Source: Dendrolimus kikuchii (lineage: Eukaryota; Arthropoda; Insecta; Lepidoptera; Lasiocampidae). From it: a DNA stretch of 64,000 nucleotides. The notes below the pieces were generated by a model. It had not been told where the DNA came from and did no database searches. It was given only the letters and a program-made list of their open reading frames with translations. Location: NCBI GenBank assembly GCA_019925095.2, contig CM034409.1:3971001-4035000 (forward strand), read 5' to 3'. This document shows positions 35,801-50,800 of the stretch, in pieces; positions within the stretch are counted from its first letter, which is position 1; each line of letters opens with the position of its first letter. The position numbers were made by a program, and so were the translations under genes.

Positions 35801-38800
35801 TTAGAACTCAAATTTTTAGAAACTTTATGGTCTAGAAAATTATGGCGTAACGAAAAAAAATTTGAATAAAAACAAATCAGTTTTCGGCGAGTTTTGAAAA
35901 CTTCAAAAATTTGGAGCGACCTCGTAATTTTTTTTTTTGAGCTGACCTTTGAAGGGAACTCTTAAAACATCAAAAACTAACATTCTTCACTCGAGACTCA
36001 AAAAAGTCTTTTTGCGCCACCCTAATATAGAGGGTGAAATTCCTGATATCAAGTAGATAGTAACTAAGGTCGACTCCAAATCTATAATAGCTATACGACG
36101 TTTATAAACCCGTTAAAAAAGTATAACTGCTATTCATAATAGCATTTTTGAGCCATTATAAATATTATTAACGAATCTATAAATGTCGTATAAATAACTA
36201 TTATGAATAAGGGGTTAATAATATACAAGACACCATTATATTTGATTTACAAAGAACTTAAGAGCACAGTCTTACTTTAAAGCGTAATACTTACTTAACA
36301 GTGCCTGTCGGTTAATAAAGTACAAAGTTGGATTTTGAGAAATTAAACTTTACAAGAACATAATCCAATTTATAATAGTTATAAGAGGTTTATGGCCTTG
36401 TTGAAAAATGTTATCTATAATCTTATTCGTTATATGATTATGAATAACCTTCTTTTTCAAGGAGCCTATAAACCTCGTATAACTAATATAAGGGGATAAA
36501 TTCTAAAGCTCAAATCGAAATTTAGTGTAAATTCTTCAGAATTAAGAAATTACATCAAGACTTAAATAAACTTATAATCTAATTACCGTATTTTCGTAGA
36601 AAACAGTATTTAGACTAGTGTGGAGCGTTGGGGTTGTATGGAAGCTGCTTTTCAATACCCCCCATTGCTTGATCGTACGTCGGTGGAAGCGCTGTAAAGA
36701 AAGACATAGAACATTATATATTAATACGTGAAGCAAAAACTTTGTACCCCTTTTTGCGAAAATTGCGCGGACGGAGTATGAAATTTCGCACACTTATAGT
36801 TCACCAGCTTCTGCCCGCGACTTCGTCCGCGTGGAATCGTTGAAAAAAAAACCCCCGAATTTGAAACATTCTTCATTGGTGCTCCGGTCTTATTGGTCTT
36901 AGCGTGATGATATATAGCCTATAGCCTTCCTCGATAAACGGGCTATCTAACACTGAAAGAATTTTTCAAATCGGACCAGTAGTACCTGAGATTAGCGCGT
37001 TCAAGCAAACAAGCAAACTCTTCAGCTTTATATATTAGTATAAGATATAGAGAAGGAGTGCAGAATACTAATATTTTTTAAAAATTATACATAAAAAATA
37101 CATTAAACCAATAAAAGAAAAACATTACACACACTACCATGTATTTGACACACACACGCATATATACTCTTTTGTTTATTGTTCAAGTCAAATTATCAGT
37201 GTAGCGTTGGCGAAATCTGTGATTATAGAATTTGTCTTTAACAACAGAACCTTAATAATGTTCAAACTTATAATTTAATTTTTTTTTATTTTTTTTTTAT
37301 TGCAGTAGTTCAGCAGACAGGCAGACGGCCCACTGGATGGAAAGCGGTTATCATCGCCTATGGACATTTGCAACACCAAAGGTGCTACAAATGCGCTGCT
37401 GCTCTCTTAAGGGAGACTGGAACCTGGTCACTAATGCCGGAACACAACACAAGGTTGTTATGGCGGCATAATCTAGATCAGGGGTGGTCGCCATCCAGTC
37501 GAGTAAATACCCTACCACCTGGCTGTGGGTTGTTTTGTCGCCTCTTACGACAGGCCGCCCGGCCGCAGGAAATTGTATTCTTTCTCCGTTCCTGCACGGA
37601 TAGGTTTTCTGGGAATAGGTCGATAGAGGCGCAGTTGTGATTCGTGGAAATCATTGTTTACCCGGTCGTGACACATTGCAAGCTGAATATAAAGGGATGC
37701 CCGAACGCTCTCCGTTCGATCGGGAGTCGAGCTACAATTACGATACCAGCAAGACGTGTACATTCGACAAGCGATATAGTGACGGACTTTGCGCGTGTTA
37801 TTGATCGTGCAGATTGTAACAAGTAGCGTTACTGGTTGTATCCAGCATATTTGTACCTGTTTTATGCGTGTTTGTACAGTTCAAATAAACTCTATATTAA
37901 TTCCAACGACATTTTAATTCGAGTCCTGTGTAGCTCGTAACAATATGTACATCAGTAATAGATTAAAAAATAAGTTCTAGACTAAACAATACAAAATAGC
38001 CCTCTATCACCTACCTAGAGAAGTCCAGCCGGGGGGTGCTACCCCAAGGAAAGCTTGCATAAAAAATAGTAATGTATAATATTATAAAATTCTAAAAGTG
38101 TCGTGTCTGTACATTGTAGCTATTTATGAAAATTCAACTAGAATACACCTTTATAAACGATGGAGAACACGATGCAATTTTTTTTAGATACGTTCAGGAT
38201 TCACATAAAAACTACTAGACTTGAAATTCCCGCGGGATCGCCGCGACGCAAAGTAACGCTGCATTAAAAAAAGAATGTAAGCTTCAGTGACAATGTCGTT
38301 TTAGTGAAAACCGTGTCGGAATAAGCCCGGTTTTATGCACCCGAACAAATACAAACTGTTCCCAGAAAAATGCTCGCGGGATTCCCGCCATAAAATGTTG
38401 CGCAGATTTTAAGTCTAAGAATTTGCTGTCGACCAGCGTAAACCGCATCGAAATCGGCCGCGCAGTTTTTACGTGAATACCGAACAAACAGACAAGAAAT
38501 CAATAAATATGAGAGTGAATAAATGTTAGTTCTTGATGTTTTAAGAACTCCAAATTGGTTAAGATTTCAAAAGTCGCCAAAAACTGAATTTTTTTTATTA
38601 ATTTTTTTTTCTCGTTACGGTATAATTTGATAGACCAAAAAATAATACGTTTCTGAAAATTTCAGTTCAAAATTTGAATTTAAAAAGTCGCTTATAATTT
38701 TTTTTAATTTGCTAGTGCATTACTCGCTCGAAAAAATCTAAAGTAATGCACTAGTAAATTTTGCACGACTAAATTGACCAATTCGTCCAAAAAGACCAAA

Positions 38801-41800
38801 TGAACCAAAATGACGAAAATGGTAAATCACAAAAAAAATCTATCCTACTTTCTGGGATAACCTTTATATAAATCTATCCCAAAACTTATCCCATTCATTA
38901 TCCGGGATGAAAAGTATCCCTTGTCCTTGTATTAAAATTACATATATACCGAATCTCAGTCAAATCGGTCCAGTAGTTTTTCCGTAAAAGCATAACAAAC
39001 AAATATATTTTTATCTCGGAAACTATCCCATTCTTCGGGATAAAAAGTATCCTATGTTTCATCCTTGGCGGCGTCGAAAAAATATATATACTGAGTTTCA
39101 GCCAAATCGGTAAAGCAGTTTCTCCGTGAAAACAGAACAGACAGACAGAGTTACTATCGCATTTATAATAATTAAATAGGGACAAGCAAAAAAGTTCTAA
39201 AAAGAAAACGAATGACGAAGGACGTTTGAAGAGTAAGCTCTCTGTAACCAAGCTGATACAGTAACGCACCCTAATGTGTAACGCCGACATTGATTTTCGT
39301 GTTGTCGGCTTGTTGCTCGTTATGAGCTCGCGAGCCACGTACACACTATCCTTGGTTACATAAAGTTGCAACGATTACCGCTCGTTAGTGTGAACGCGGC
39401 TTTAGACAATCGTTCCTTGAATAAGTTATTACTTACCATTCACATCGGGCGCTGTTGGTCCTGAAGTTGGATACGGAGCTCCCCCTGTGGGGTAGGGCGC
39501 ACCTCCTGTGGGGTAGGGCGCACCTCCTGTGGGGTAGGGCGCACCGCCTGTTGGGTAGGGCGCACCCCCTGTTCGGTAGGGAGCCCCGCCGGTGGGATAG
39601 GGCGCGCCACCGGTCACATTGGTATTCGCCGTTGGCATGGGATATGGCCCAGTGTTAGTTGGGTATGGCGCGGCCGGATATGGCGCTGCAGTTTGCAGTG
39701 CTGTCGCAGTATGCGTCACTGGGTAGGCAGCTACTGTTGAGAAATATGACAATTTAAAGATCTATATATATAAAAATCAATTGCTGTTCGTTAGTCTCGC
39801 TAAAACTTATCCGTGCAGGAACGGAGAAAGAATACAATTTCCTGCGTTGGGGCGGCCTGTGGTAAGAGGCGACAAAATCACCCACAGCCAGGTGGTAGGG
39901 CATTTGCCCGCCTGGATGGCTACCATCCCTGGTTTAAAGCATGTCGCCATAACAACCTTGAGTTGTGTTCCGGCATTAGTGATCAGGTTCCAGTCTCCCT
40001 TAAGAGAGCAGCAGCGCATTTGTAGCACCATTGGTGTTGCAAATGTCCATAGGCGATGGTAACCGCTTTCCATCAAGTGGGCCGTCTGTCTGTCTGCTGA
40101 ACTCCTGCAATAAAAAAATAAAAAAAAAACTCGAGAACGGCTGGAGTCCAGGGAAGGTTTAGAAGGTGAGTAAATATGAAAAAAATGCTTGGAATATAGT
40201 CAAAACAACAATTTCACTTTCCTTTAGAAACTATTCCTACCTGTCAAACGTTTGATGTTCGCCCCGTCGTTCAGAAATCGAAGTTTTTTATTTATTGATT
40301 CTGAGGCGGTACAAAGTTTGCCGGGTTAGCTACTATAATATAAAAACTAACTATACAAAAAACACGTTTTTATACCGCACTTGTCAGCAAGACAATGCAC
40401 TATTTACTAGTATTGATCCTTTCATAGGTAACTTATATCAATTTAAAACCCAATCAAAAAATGTAATTTAGAATGATTCAATGATTTACAATTTTTAAAA
40501 TAATGACAAACTTTTTTTTATACTTTCCTTTCTTATCTCTATTTTATTAATAATTATTGTGGTAACATTTCTTTTTTTTACATACATACATACATACATA
40601 ACTTCACGCCAGTTCCCTTGCGGGGTAGTCACGAACAACAGAGCCCCATTCAGGCTTATTCTTACACACTTGCTTCTTTGACATTCATAGCTGTCATGCA
40701 CGCTCGTCTGTTCTTAAGGCTCCTGACATCACCTCCTGCTAGTACACGATCAATTTGATCATGAAAGGTGTGTCGTGGCCTTCCACGACTGCTGCATCCA
40801 TCCACTTGTATATCTGTTTAGTCATTCTTTCATCATGCATTCTTTCCACATGCCCGAACCACCGGAGCATTCCCTTCCTTCCTTTTTTGTGTTTGTTCAA
40901 TATTGACCTAATGTAAATTAAATAGACATTTTATGTTATTTTTCGTTTAATTGTAATGTATATATTTTTTTTAAATTAACTGTTCGAGCCAATTTTTATT
41001 TTTATTATATAAATTATTTTTTAGTGGAAACTTGATTGATATATGTATTAATTTTGTGTTTTATATTTAAGCATATTAATTATTATATGTTTCCCAAACA
41101 AATTAAATAAATATAAAAAACGAACATAAAGAAATAAAGAAAAAAATATTTGAAGAAATAGCGACGTACTCACATTACTAACATGTCTCTTCAAAATAAA
41201 ACATATTTTGTGAATTTGTACGCCGCATTTTCAGCAAACAAGGTTTGCACTCAGCTTATTGCTGTGCCGGCATAATATCCGACACAACGCTGATTTTCGG
41301 TGCAAACCTTCCTTTTGGCGTAATACTAAAACGACCCGAATATTTTAATGAGTCTAATTTAAAAACTATTTAATGTAACTCATGGTTATGAAGGGCGTGC
41401 CCCGTAGAGGGTGGAGGAGCGAGATGGAATGCTCCTCCGTCTCATAGGAAGATCTTCCAGCGAGGCTAGTGTTGTTTCTCGCAGGCCTAGAACCATCTGT
41501 TATAATTGAACATTTGTATATATACTTTGTATGTTTCGGGAAAAGTTTGTGACATCAATTATCGCACAGCGCCATCTATTGGCTTGTAAGTGTTCCACTA
41601 CACTTGTCTATGTTTTAACATGGTTGTACGTATATTGCGCATAAGAACGTGTATCGATTCATCTAATCGAATATGATCGGATACAGCGATTGTCTACTAT
41701 TGCCACATCACTGACATGAGGCAACAATTCTCTTTGACATAAATGACATTATCCGCCGGTCTCTTGTCACCGCCGGGGCACCAGCTGTTCACGAACCAAA

Positions 41801-44800
41801 TGTGCTATGACGCGACGATGGGCAGAGATCAGACGAAATGTCGTTGGTGCCAAGGAAGATGGGACGCCCCTTAGTATGGGACACAACTTGTGTTGATACT
41901 TTGGCGGCTTCCCGTCTTCCAGACAGCCGTGACAGCAGGGGCTGCTGTCGCACACCAGGAGGCGCTAATGGTAATGGGTACATATTTGTGGCTTTCGGGG
42001 TTGAGACCCTGGGCCTCATCTCCTCTATCAAGACCTCTCAACGCGTCTAATTGCGGTCTCGCATGACCAAACGGCTGACTTGCACCCAGGATATCGCATT
42101 ATCGATGCCATCAGATTAAAATCAAATTAAATACCGCGCTTAAAACCGTTAAAGTGTAGTTTTAATTATTTATATGTGCTAGTCGCGAAAACTTAAAAAA
42201 CTATTAAATATATTTAAATAAAACGAAACAATTTATTATTGTTGTCTCACTCTGTTTATATAGGATTTGTATAAAATGGGTATATATATATATATATATA
42301 TACGAATTAAAAGTTATAATGCAGTCGTATGAGGTTTGCACCTGAAGCTGATACCAGGTCTTTATTATGAGACAGGAAAATTAGGTGCACAATGTTAAAA
42401 AAATATATAAAAGAAGAAAGAAGGAAAGAAAGAATTTATTTGCTAGGAAAGCGACAATACATGGATGCAGAAATATTTATACATACATTTTTAATGATAA
42501 AATTCAATATATTGTACACCGCATTTCCTACAAATGAGGTCAGCAACTCAGCTTTATGCTGTGTTGGCGTTTCGTTTAGCACAGCGCTGATTTCAGTGCC
42601 GACCCCGCCTCATTGATTTATAATGTAGGCCTTGTATCATATCAACTCATCAAGAAATTTATCAGCATTACCCCACAGCAACATATACGCGTGTGTATGT
42701 TTGTGTGTTTGTAATATATCATATGGTACTTACTGGTATACTGTTGTTGGGGATATGGCGCCGGAATACTGCTGTCTATCGCTGGTGGCGCTGCAATATG
42801 CAATATTGAACAAATTAATTCAATTAATGGCAACATTCTAAAACTCTCGGGTGAAAATTCTACAATAATAATATAAACAATAAATCATTATATATAGAAA
42901 ATTCTGGTCGTGTTTATCAGAGGTTAGAGAAAAACAGATTTTTAGGGCCGCTTTCATAAGGTAGCTTAAATTTATTTAAGAAATACAAAACGTATTTAAC
43001 ACCCTTAAATACAATTAGCGTCTTGCGCAACGCAAAATATGCCGCTAAATACGTTTAAAGAACTGTCAATACGTTTTGTGTAAAACGTATTTAGGCAGTT
43101 TAATAAGATTAACTAATTTTATTTAAAGGCGATCGTTATGCAAGCGGCCCTTAGAAAATTTTATAAAACAAACAGTTCAAAATGTTTTAAATGAGTGTTT
43201 TTTTAATTTTTTTATTCTTACTCATCACTCGGAAGTTGGACCGATTTTGATAGGGCTTTCGTTGGCAGATAGCTGATGTCATAAGGAGTAATTAGCTACT
43301 TTTAAAATTAGGGATCAGCGTCAAAAAAAAAAAATACACGCGGACGAAGTAGCGGGTAACAGCTAGTACACTATATAAACGATGGAGAACACGATGTAAC
43401 TTTTTAGACTTCTTGTCTATTTGGTCGAGATTCACGTAAAAACTACTGGGCCGATATCGATGCGGTTTCGCTGACCGACAGCAAATTCTTAGACTTAAAC
43501 TCTGCGCTACTTCTTATTCTAGGAATCCCGCGGGATTTTTTTCTGGGAATGATTTAACAATGGCCAAATTAAAAAAAAACCAATTCCTATGTAATTTTTT
43601 CATTGATCGATAGCAAAATTTATGTAATAAAATGTGTCATTTTTTATCCCGGGGATCCCGCGGGAATTTTCCCGGGGGCGATTTGTAGTCGTTCGGGTAT
43701 ATAAGAATCATCTTATCCCGACACAGTTGTCACTAAAACGACAGCTTACAATTTTTTTTAAATGCTGCGGTATTTTGCGTCCCGGGAATTTCAAATCATG
43801 CTTGTACGAAGTCGCGGGCATATCCTAGTATTTCATATTATTTAGGGCAGAGTTTTCATTTAGCGGTTTTATCTTAAATCTAACGTAAGATTTGTTATTT
43901 AAAAAAAAACTTGTGTTGGGTGTGAGTTTGCAGTTTACACGCAGTAGAAGTGAAACTTCAGAGAATACTCGTATACTCAACGACAATTCTTCTCTAACGT
44001 TTATTAATATAAATATAATTCCTTTAGCCTACATCCGTCAACATATTATAATTCAAAATAAACTTCATAAATATCACTTTAAATTTTTCACTGTTTTAGT
44101 CTGAAAAATATTATTATCAGTTTTATTTCGGTCCAAATTGGACCTATGTTCAATCATCGGTCTTATTGACTCTCTAATGTAAAACTCGTATCTCATTCTA
44201 TCGCAGGCTTAGTCCTATAGATTTGTGTTTATCTATTTTTAGTGTTGCTTTTTCGTTTCATCGAGTTTCAAATCACAACGATTCTAAAGAAGTTTCACTT
44301 CAAAAATATTTTCAAACAAAATCAAGAGTCAATTAACAAAATAAAGAAAAATATCTAAAAATTGCAAAATAAACACTTACGTGCTAATACTTGGCCCCTG
44401 TTTCTATTTTTTCTGCAGCACGCGCACAGCATACAGCAGACAACAATGAGGCCAAAGACACAAAATACAGATATCACTATCTCCATTGTGTAGTTTCTGT
44501 GTTCCACAGCTTGCTGTCTGGTGTCTATATGTCTAGATGACTAGAAAAAAAAAATTAAGATGAAAAACCTAGGGAACTTATCTATAGAGCATCAGTTGCG
44601 TAAGGATGGCACAAACTCACTTTAAATATCTGCGAGACAGTGATGTCTCAAAAGGAGGCCGCAGAACGAGAAAGGGAGAGAGGTGTGTATGCGTCTCGCG
44701 GGTACCGACGACAGTCGGGGTCCCGGAGGCGCAGATATGCGCAAGATCTCCTCCCGTAATACCGCTGCAGGGGCCCTCCAGCATCTAGGGAGCGGAGGAG

Positions 44801-47800
44801 TCTACACCCCTGTTGACGAAGTGAGTTTGCCTTTCCCGGGGCATTCTCAAGCACTGATGCGCTACGTTCAGCGTGGGCGTAACTACGTTCTAAGTCTCAC
44901 GCTCTTCCTGCCAGAAAAGCGGGGCACATGGGAGGAGGGTGGTTTTAGTGGAGTACTGAGTAGTCAAGTCTCCACACAAGCCGGCAAAATGTAAGTATTA
45001 GAACACGCGGCCGTGACGCTTCGAAAAATCGTAAGACCCCGTCTATATAGAAGTTTCACATCAAAAAACTCACTTTAAATATGTATGTATTGTCATTGTT
45101 GTCAATACATACATATTGAAAGTGTCACAGCTGGTCACGTACGTGAGACTCCTAACTCACTAGTGTGAAATCACATAATTTGCATTTTACATCAAGATCT
45201 TAAATCAAAACAGCATCATTAGTTATATTTCTATATTTTTTTATTTTAATAATGTAAACACAATGCTCAAACAGACAGAGTCGTAAATATTTTGAAGTTT
45301 TTCGTTAATAGTTCAAATTTTGTGTCTTATAGCTTAATTTTTTTTTTTTTTTTGCAGGAGTTAATCAGACAGGCAGACGGCCCACTAGATGGAAAGCGGT
45401 TACCATCGCCTATGGACATTTGCAACAACAAAGGTGCTACAAATGCGCTGCTGCTCTCTTAAAGGAGACTGGAACCTGGTCACTAATGCCGGAACACAAC
45501 ACAAGGTTGTTATGGCGGCATACTCTAGACCAGGGGTGGTCGCCATCCAGTCGAGCAAATACTCTACCACCTGGCTGTGGGTTCTTTAGTCGCCTCTTAC
45601 GACAGGCCGCCGGGCCGCAGGAAATTGTATTCTTTCTCCGTTCCTGCACGGATATAAAAAAATACAGTGTAACCTCCATGTAATGTCACTCGATTTAACG
45701 ACAAACTCCCTAAAGCGTCGAAATCACTTGGCTTTTGGTTTAGCTTGTCTTTCATAGAATGATGCACTCTATATAGCATTACACCCACTCTCAACAATGA
45801 CAACAATTAAGTAATAAAAAGTACCTTTTAAGTTGCCAAAATTAGTAAAAACTGCGCAGCTGGTTACCTTCTTTTAACTCTTTATTATCCTAACCCGTAA
45901 TAAACCCGACTGTCGGCATCATGCATACCGAAATTTCTAAGCACTTCCTTCATTACCAAGATGCTTCAATATTGCAAGATATGAATAAAATAATTAAAAA
46001 AATACAACGAAATTACTGATGCAGCAAAAGACGACAGGTAAAAATAACAGACTTCTCTCCATTTAACGACGACTCTCTATAACGCCATAAAATGCACATT
46101 CCCTTCAGTATCATTATATAGAGTTTACACTTTGTATTATTATTAGATTTTGAAATGTGACGCCCGAAATTTAAGACCCCCCCTATAGTGTCCCTATTGG
46201 CTGTAGTAGGTTAGTGGTTAATGAACTCGCGTCTGATACCAGACCAGTTCGAAACGTAGCCGGAAAACACGCAAGGCTTGGGGAGATTTCTGCCATAATA
46301 TGCATATTGTTACAATTACCACCTGCTGATTGTGGAGAACATCGTGATGGAATCTGTTCAAAGAAATGACAGATGTGTTAAAACCGCAAGTTGTCAAATG
46401 GCCGGTTCTTATATCCGCTTATTCGCTTTAGATAGATAGATAGTGGTTTATTATTAATAAAAGATATGTAATAATCCTCGATGGTTTTATTTTACTCTCC
46501 ACAATATAGGTATCTTAATTTGTTGTTCTTAATAATATGCGTGTGACAAGAGGCTCCACGTACAACGAGCGACAGGGTGTGTCGCTCCGATATATCACGG
46601 TTGACGCGCCTGTCAAACTGCTCTGTCAATGACGTTGACAGGCGCGTTCCGTTTCTATTACAGATAGATAATTCTTTACTGTATATTAAAGCATAAACAA
46701 ACAGAAGTAGAAAAAGATAAAAGATGGTACAACGGGCTATCTTATCGCTGAGAAGCGATCTCTTCTAGGCAACTCTGGGCATGGATAGATAGAATGTTAA
46801 TACTGACGGTGGTGCTGTTAATAAATAATGATGAATAATAAATAAACATAGCACAAATTAGTTAAGTATTAATATAAGCTCCTGAAAAGTAATGTGAAAT
46901 TTCTACCAATGGTAAGGCATCTTCTATCAGGCGAGCTGTCTGGTTGCTTGCCTACTTCAGACAATAATTTTTAAAAATTCTGTGTATTCACACGCAGTAG
47001 AAGTGAAACTTCATATAATATACAGGCAAACAAAATTATATCTACAACACTTAGTAGACAAGAGCGAGGAGGCTACGAAAACTGCTATACTATAAAAACT
47101 ACCAAAATTACCAAAAATGACGAAAATGGCAAATCACAAAAAAATACCTAGGAATGTAGTGTTGCATTTTCATTTCGCTTTTTTGTTTCATCGAGTTTCG
47201 AATCACAACGATTCTAAAGAAGTTTCACTTCAAAAAACGACTGTCGAGGAAATGAACTCCCAGTCGCACGCAAGAGGTGCGCTGGTAGAATAGTGGCGAA
47301 GGCACCAGCTCAAACAGCTCTCCAGAGCACTCTCTATCATACGGACTGTAGAACACACTTACAGAGATTTTACTTCTAAACATTCTTCTTTCACTATATG
47401 AAATTGTATTATTTCAAACAACTTCTTCAGATCAAATCAATCATTAGACGAACAGACAGACTCTCGACTGGGTCTGATAAATGGTAATTCTCATAAAGCT
47501 TTACCGAAAAGAAATAACCGAAAGACTTCATAGCTTTTGCAGTCGCTAGTACTCATACGTCAAGCTGGTGTGGAACAAGGCTCTATGCTATCACCAACAC
47601 TATTTCCTCTACACATCAATGAGTTGTTATCTGTAGATAACATTAATTATTATGCTGGTGATAGTAATAAGGAAACCCCAATATACTGACAGTGCAAATG
47701 TCCCTCGCATATTTATGGAAGACAAACTATGGATCAGTCAAAGTTGTAATTTAATTTAAATATTATTTTTTGAAAAACTATCGCCAAGCATGGATGTTGA

Positions 47801-50800
47801 CTGAATAATTGGTATTCATTTTCCTAACAGTTTGCAAAAAGCGTGTTTGATATTTGATTGAGCTTCAATGACGCTATCTAAAATAGAAATATAAAAACAG
47901 TATAAAAATCGCTACCCACACATTTTGTCAACGTGCCACGAAATAATTCTTATTATTTACTAGGACATTCCTGCGACTTCGTCCACACTTGACTTGAAAT
48001 TCCCGGGACACTAAGTACAGTAGCATTTAAATAAGAATGTAAGGTGTCGTGTGAACTATGTCAGAATAAGCTAAATTTATGCACCCGAACAACCACTGTT
48101 CATGCAACATTGTACACGGACTTGGTAGTATCGATATAGCCAGGCGGCGCTCGCGCCGCCACCCCTGTCCTCCCGCGGCCTTGAACGAGTAAAGACGTGC
48201 ATATCATTTCGGCGGAGTTAATAAGACATTTGATCAGACGTGTGTCTAATTACGGCGGCAGTACATTAATTTTGTGATAAACTACTGTGATAACAAGGAC
48301 AGGTGATAAACGCGACGTGTGCGTTTTCTTTATGGAGTGAGACCAGCCGGCCGGCAAGGGACCCTCAACAGCGCAGCCTTGGTGAGTCGTTCTGCTTTAT
48401 TCTGTTGTACAAGTTGCTAGGGAAATAAAAAATACCGACAAGCAAGGAGCCTACCTATATTCTTACAGTCCACTAGGCTAGCAATAGCCCGAACAACCAC
48501 AAACCGCTCTCCGGAAAATTTCCGCGGAATTACCGGGATAAAAAACACACATTTTATTATAATACATAAAATTTGCTATCGACCAGTAAAAAAAATAACA
48601 TTGGATTTTTTTTAATTGGGTCTTTTTTAATCTGGCCATTTTAAATCATTCCCACGGGATTCCAAGGATAAAAAGTAGCGCTGAGATAAGTCTAAGAATT
48701 TGCTGTCGATCAGTAAAAACCGCATTGAAATCGGCCCAGTAGTCTTTACATGAATTTCGTACAAACAAACAGACAAGAAATCTAAACTTATTGCATCATG
48801 TTCTCCATCCTTTATATAGTCTATTCCCGTTTTTTTTTTAATAGCTGCAATGTACAGATATAGCATTTTAAGAACTTTATGGATATATTATTATCCGTGC
48901 AGGAACGGAGAAAGAATACAATTTCCTGCGGCCGGGCGGCCTCTCGTAAGAGGCGACAAAACAACCCACAGCCAGGTGGTAGGGCATTTGCCCGACTGGA
49001 TGGTCTAAAATATGTCGCCATAACAACCTTAGGATGTGTTCCGGCATTGGTGACCAGGTTCCAGTCTCCCTTAAGTGAGCAGCAGCGCATTTTTAGCACC
49101 TTTGGTTTGGCAAATGTCCATAGGCGATGGTAACCGCTTTTTATCAAGTGAGCCCTCTGCCTGTCTGCTGAACTCATGCAATAAAAAATAAAAAGATATG
49201 GTTATATTCGAATTTCCTGCGGCTACGCTCGCGTTGAAAAAGAACCAGGATAAAAAGTGGCCTATGCCCCAGGCTATAATCTACCTCTGTGCCAAACTTC
49301 ATCTATACCCGTTCAGCCCTTCTGGCATGATTGAGCAACAAACATCCACCCATCTCTCGCATTTATTATAGTAGTAAGATTGCAAATATAGGTTTTGTTT
49401 TACATGATTTCTAATAATTGATTCTAAATTAGTATAATCAGGACTTTTTTTGTCAATTATTTTTTGGGGGCACGCTAATTCTCGAAAGTTGTAAGTCTAT
49501 AATTTTTTATTTGTAGCTCCACTCGAAAAAACCTGTTTAAAAAATCTTTTTTTTTTTGTAAAGGTTACCAAAATTGTTTTTTTCCATTTTTCAGTTTTTA
49601 TATCAATTTTTCGAAATTTTCTTTAAGGGCACTGCGTGCTCGCGCGTGCCCCCACAAAAAAAGCTTTTAGTATAATAAAACTAAAAGTTACATGTTGCGA
49701 ACTTAATTGTCGAACAACAACAGGCAAGATAATGATGTATAAAACAACTATAATTGAAATAAGATAATAATGTTGCCATAACGTATTTGTTAGTGAATTG
49801 AAATGGTGGTGTCTAAAAAAAACGCTACTGCAGCGCCATCTATTTAGCAATAATTTTCTATCCCTCGGGGACAGTCCTTTTTTGGTATAAAGATATTCTA
49901 TGACCCCTAACAACGTGTGTGTAAAATTTTACGATGATCGGTTAACATATGTGAAAATTTTACTGTAAAATTTATCGATCAAAATGTCTTTTTTATAGCT
50001 AGCTATGGCCATGATGGTAAAATCAATGCCAAAGGTGTTGGAGTCAAAATTGACAAAATAGAATGTGACGACTAGTGATAGTTTCAATTAAGAAAAAAAT
50101 GTAATGTATGGATATTCGTGGCACTGTCTTTAATCGCCCCACATCACCTTTTCGGGTCGAGTCGTACGTACTAAATTATTAATATTAACAGCCCATAAAT
50201 GCCCCACTGCTGGGCTCGGGCCTCCCATTATAGGGGTAAAAGAGTGTACCCGCCACGCTTGTCCAAGGCGGCTTGGCAGGTTAGACACATCGGTTATCTC
50301 GATGGGCAGGTGACATCATCACCGTTGTTGACACGTGGTAATTGTAACAAACGTACTAAATTAAAGACAGTCATATAATTTAAGCATTTATTTAATTTTA
50401 TCCCCATCTACCCGACACGCCATATTTGGAAGCATAGTAAATCATACATATACCATCACAGGGATAACCCACTTACAATCACATAGAATAATAGATTGGT
50501 TGAGTAGTTAAGGCTTGAAAGCGTGACAAACAAACAAACCCACATTCACATTTATAATCTTAAGTTGATCACAAAGTCCAACCTGGAAAATTGTAGTTTC
50601 TACTGAATACATAAACATCGATTACAAGCACAGTGGTACATGCCTTAATACTAGGGTTCCCAACCATACTATAATATATAGTATTGTACTATATTACAGA
50701 GTTTTTGGCGGGAACTGAAAGGAGACGTTGTGCTGTGCAGTTTTATTTTCTAAAAATGTGTAAAATTAATCTAAAATGAACAATAGTTGTAGGATATTGA

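Noticed and set aside
37633..37943. Tandem or full LTR element around the possible solo LTR
   Set aside because: No second LTR, internal domain or target duplication found.
38898..39371. 157-codon minus-strand frame
   Set aside because: Spans a non-autonomous Helitron; composition is K/F/Y-rich without domain or splice support.
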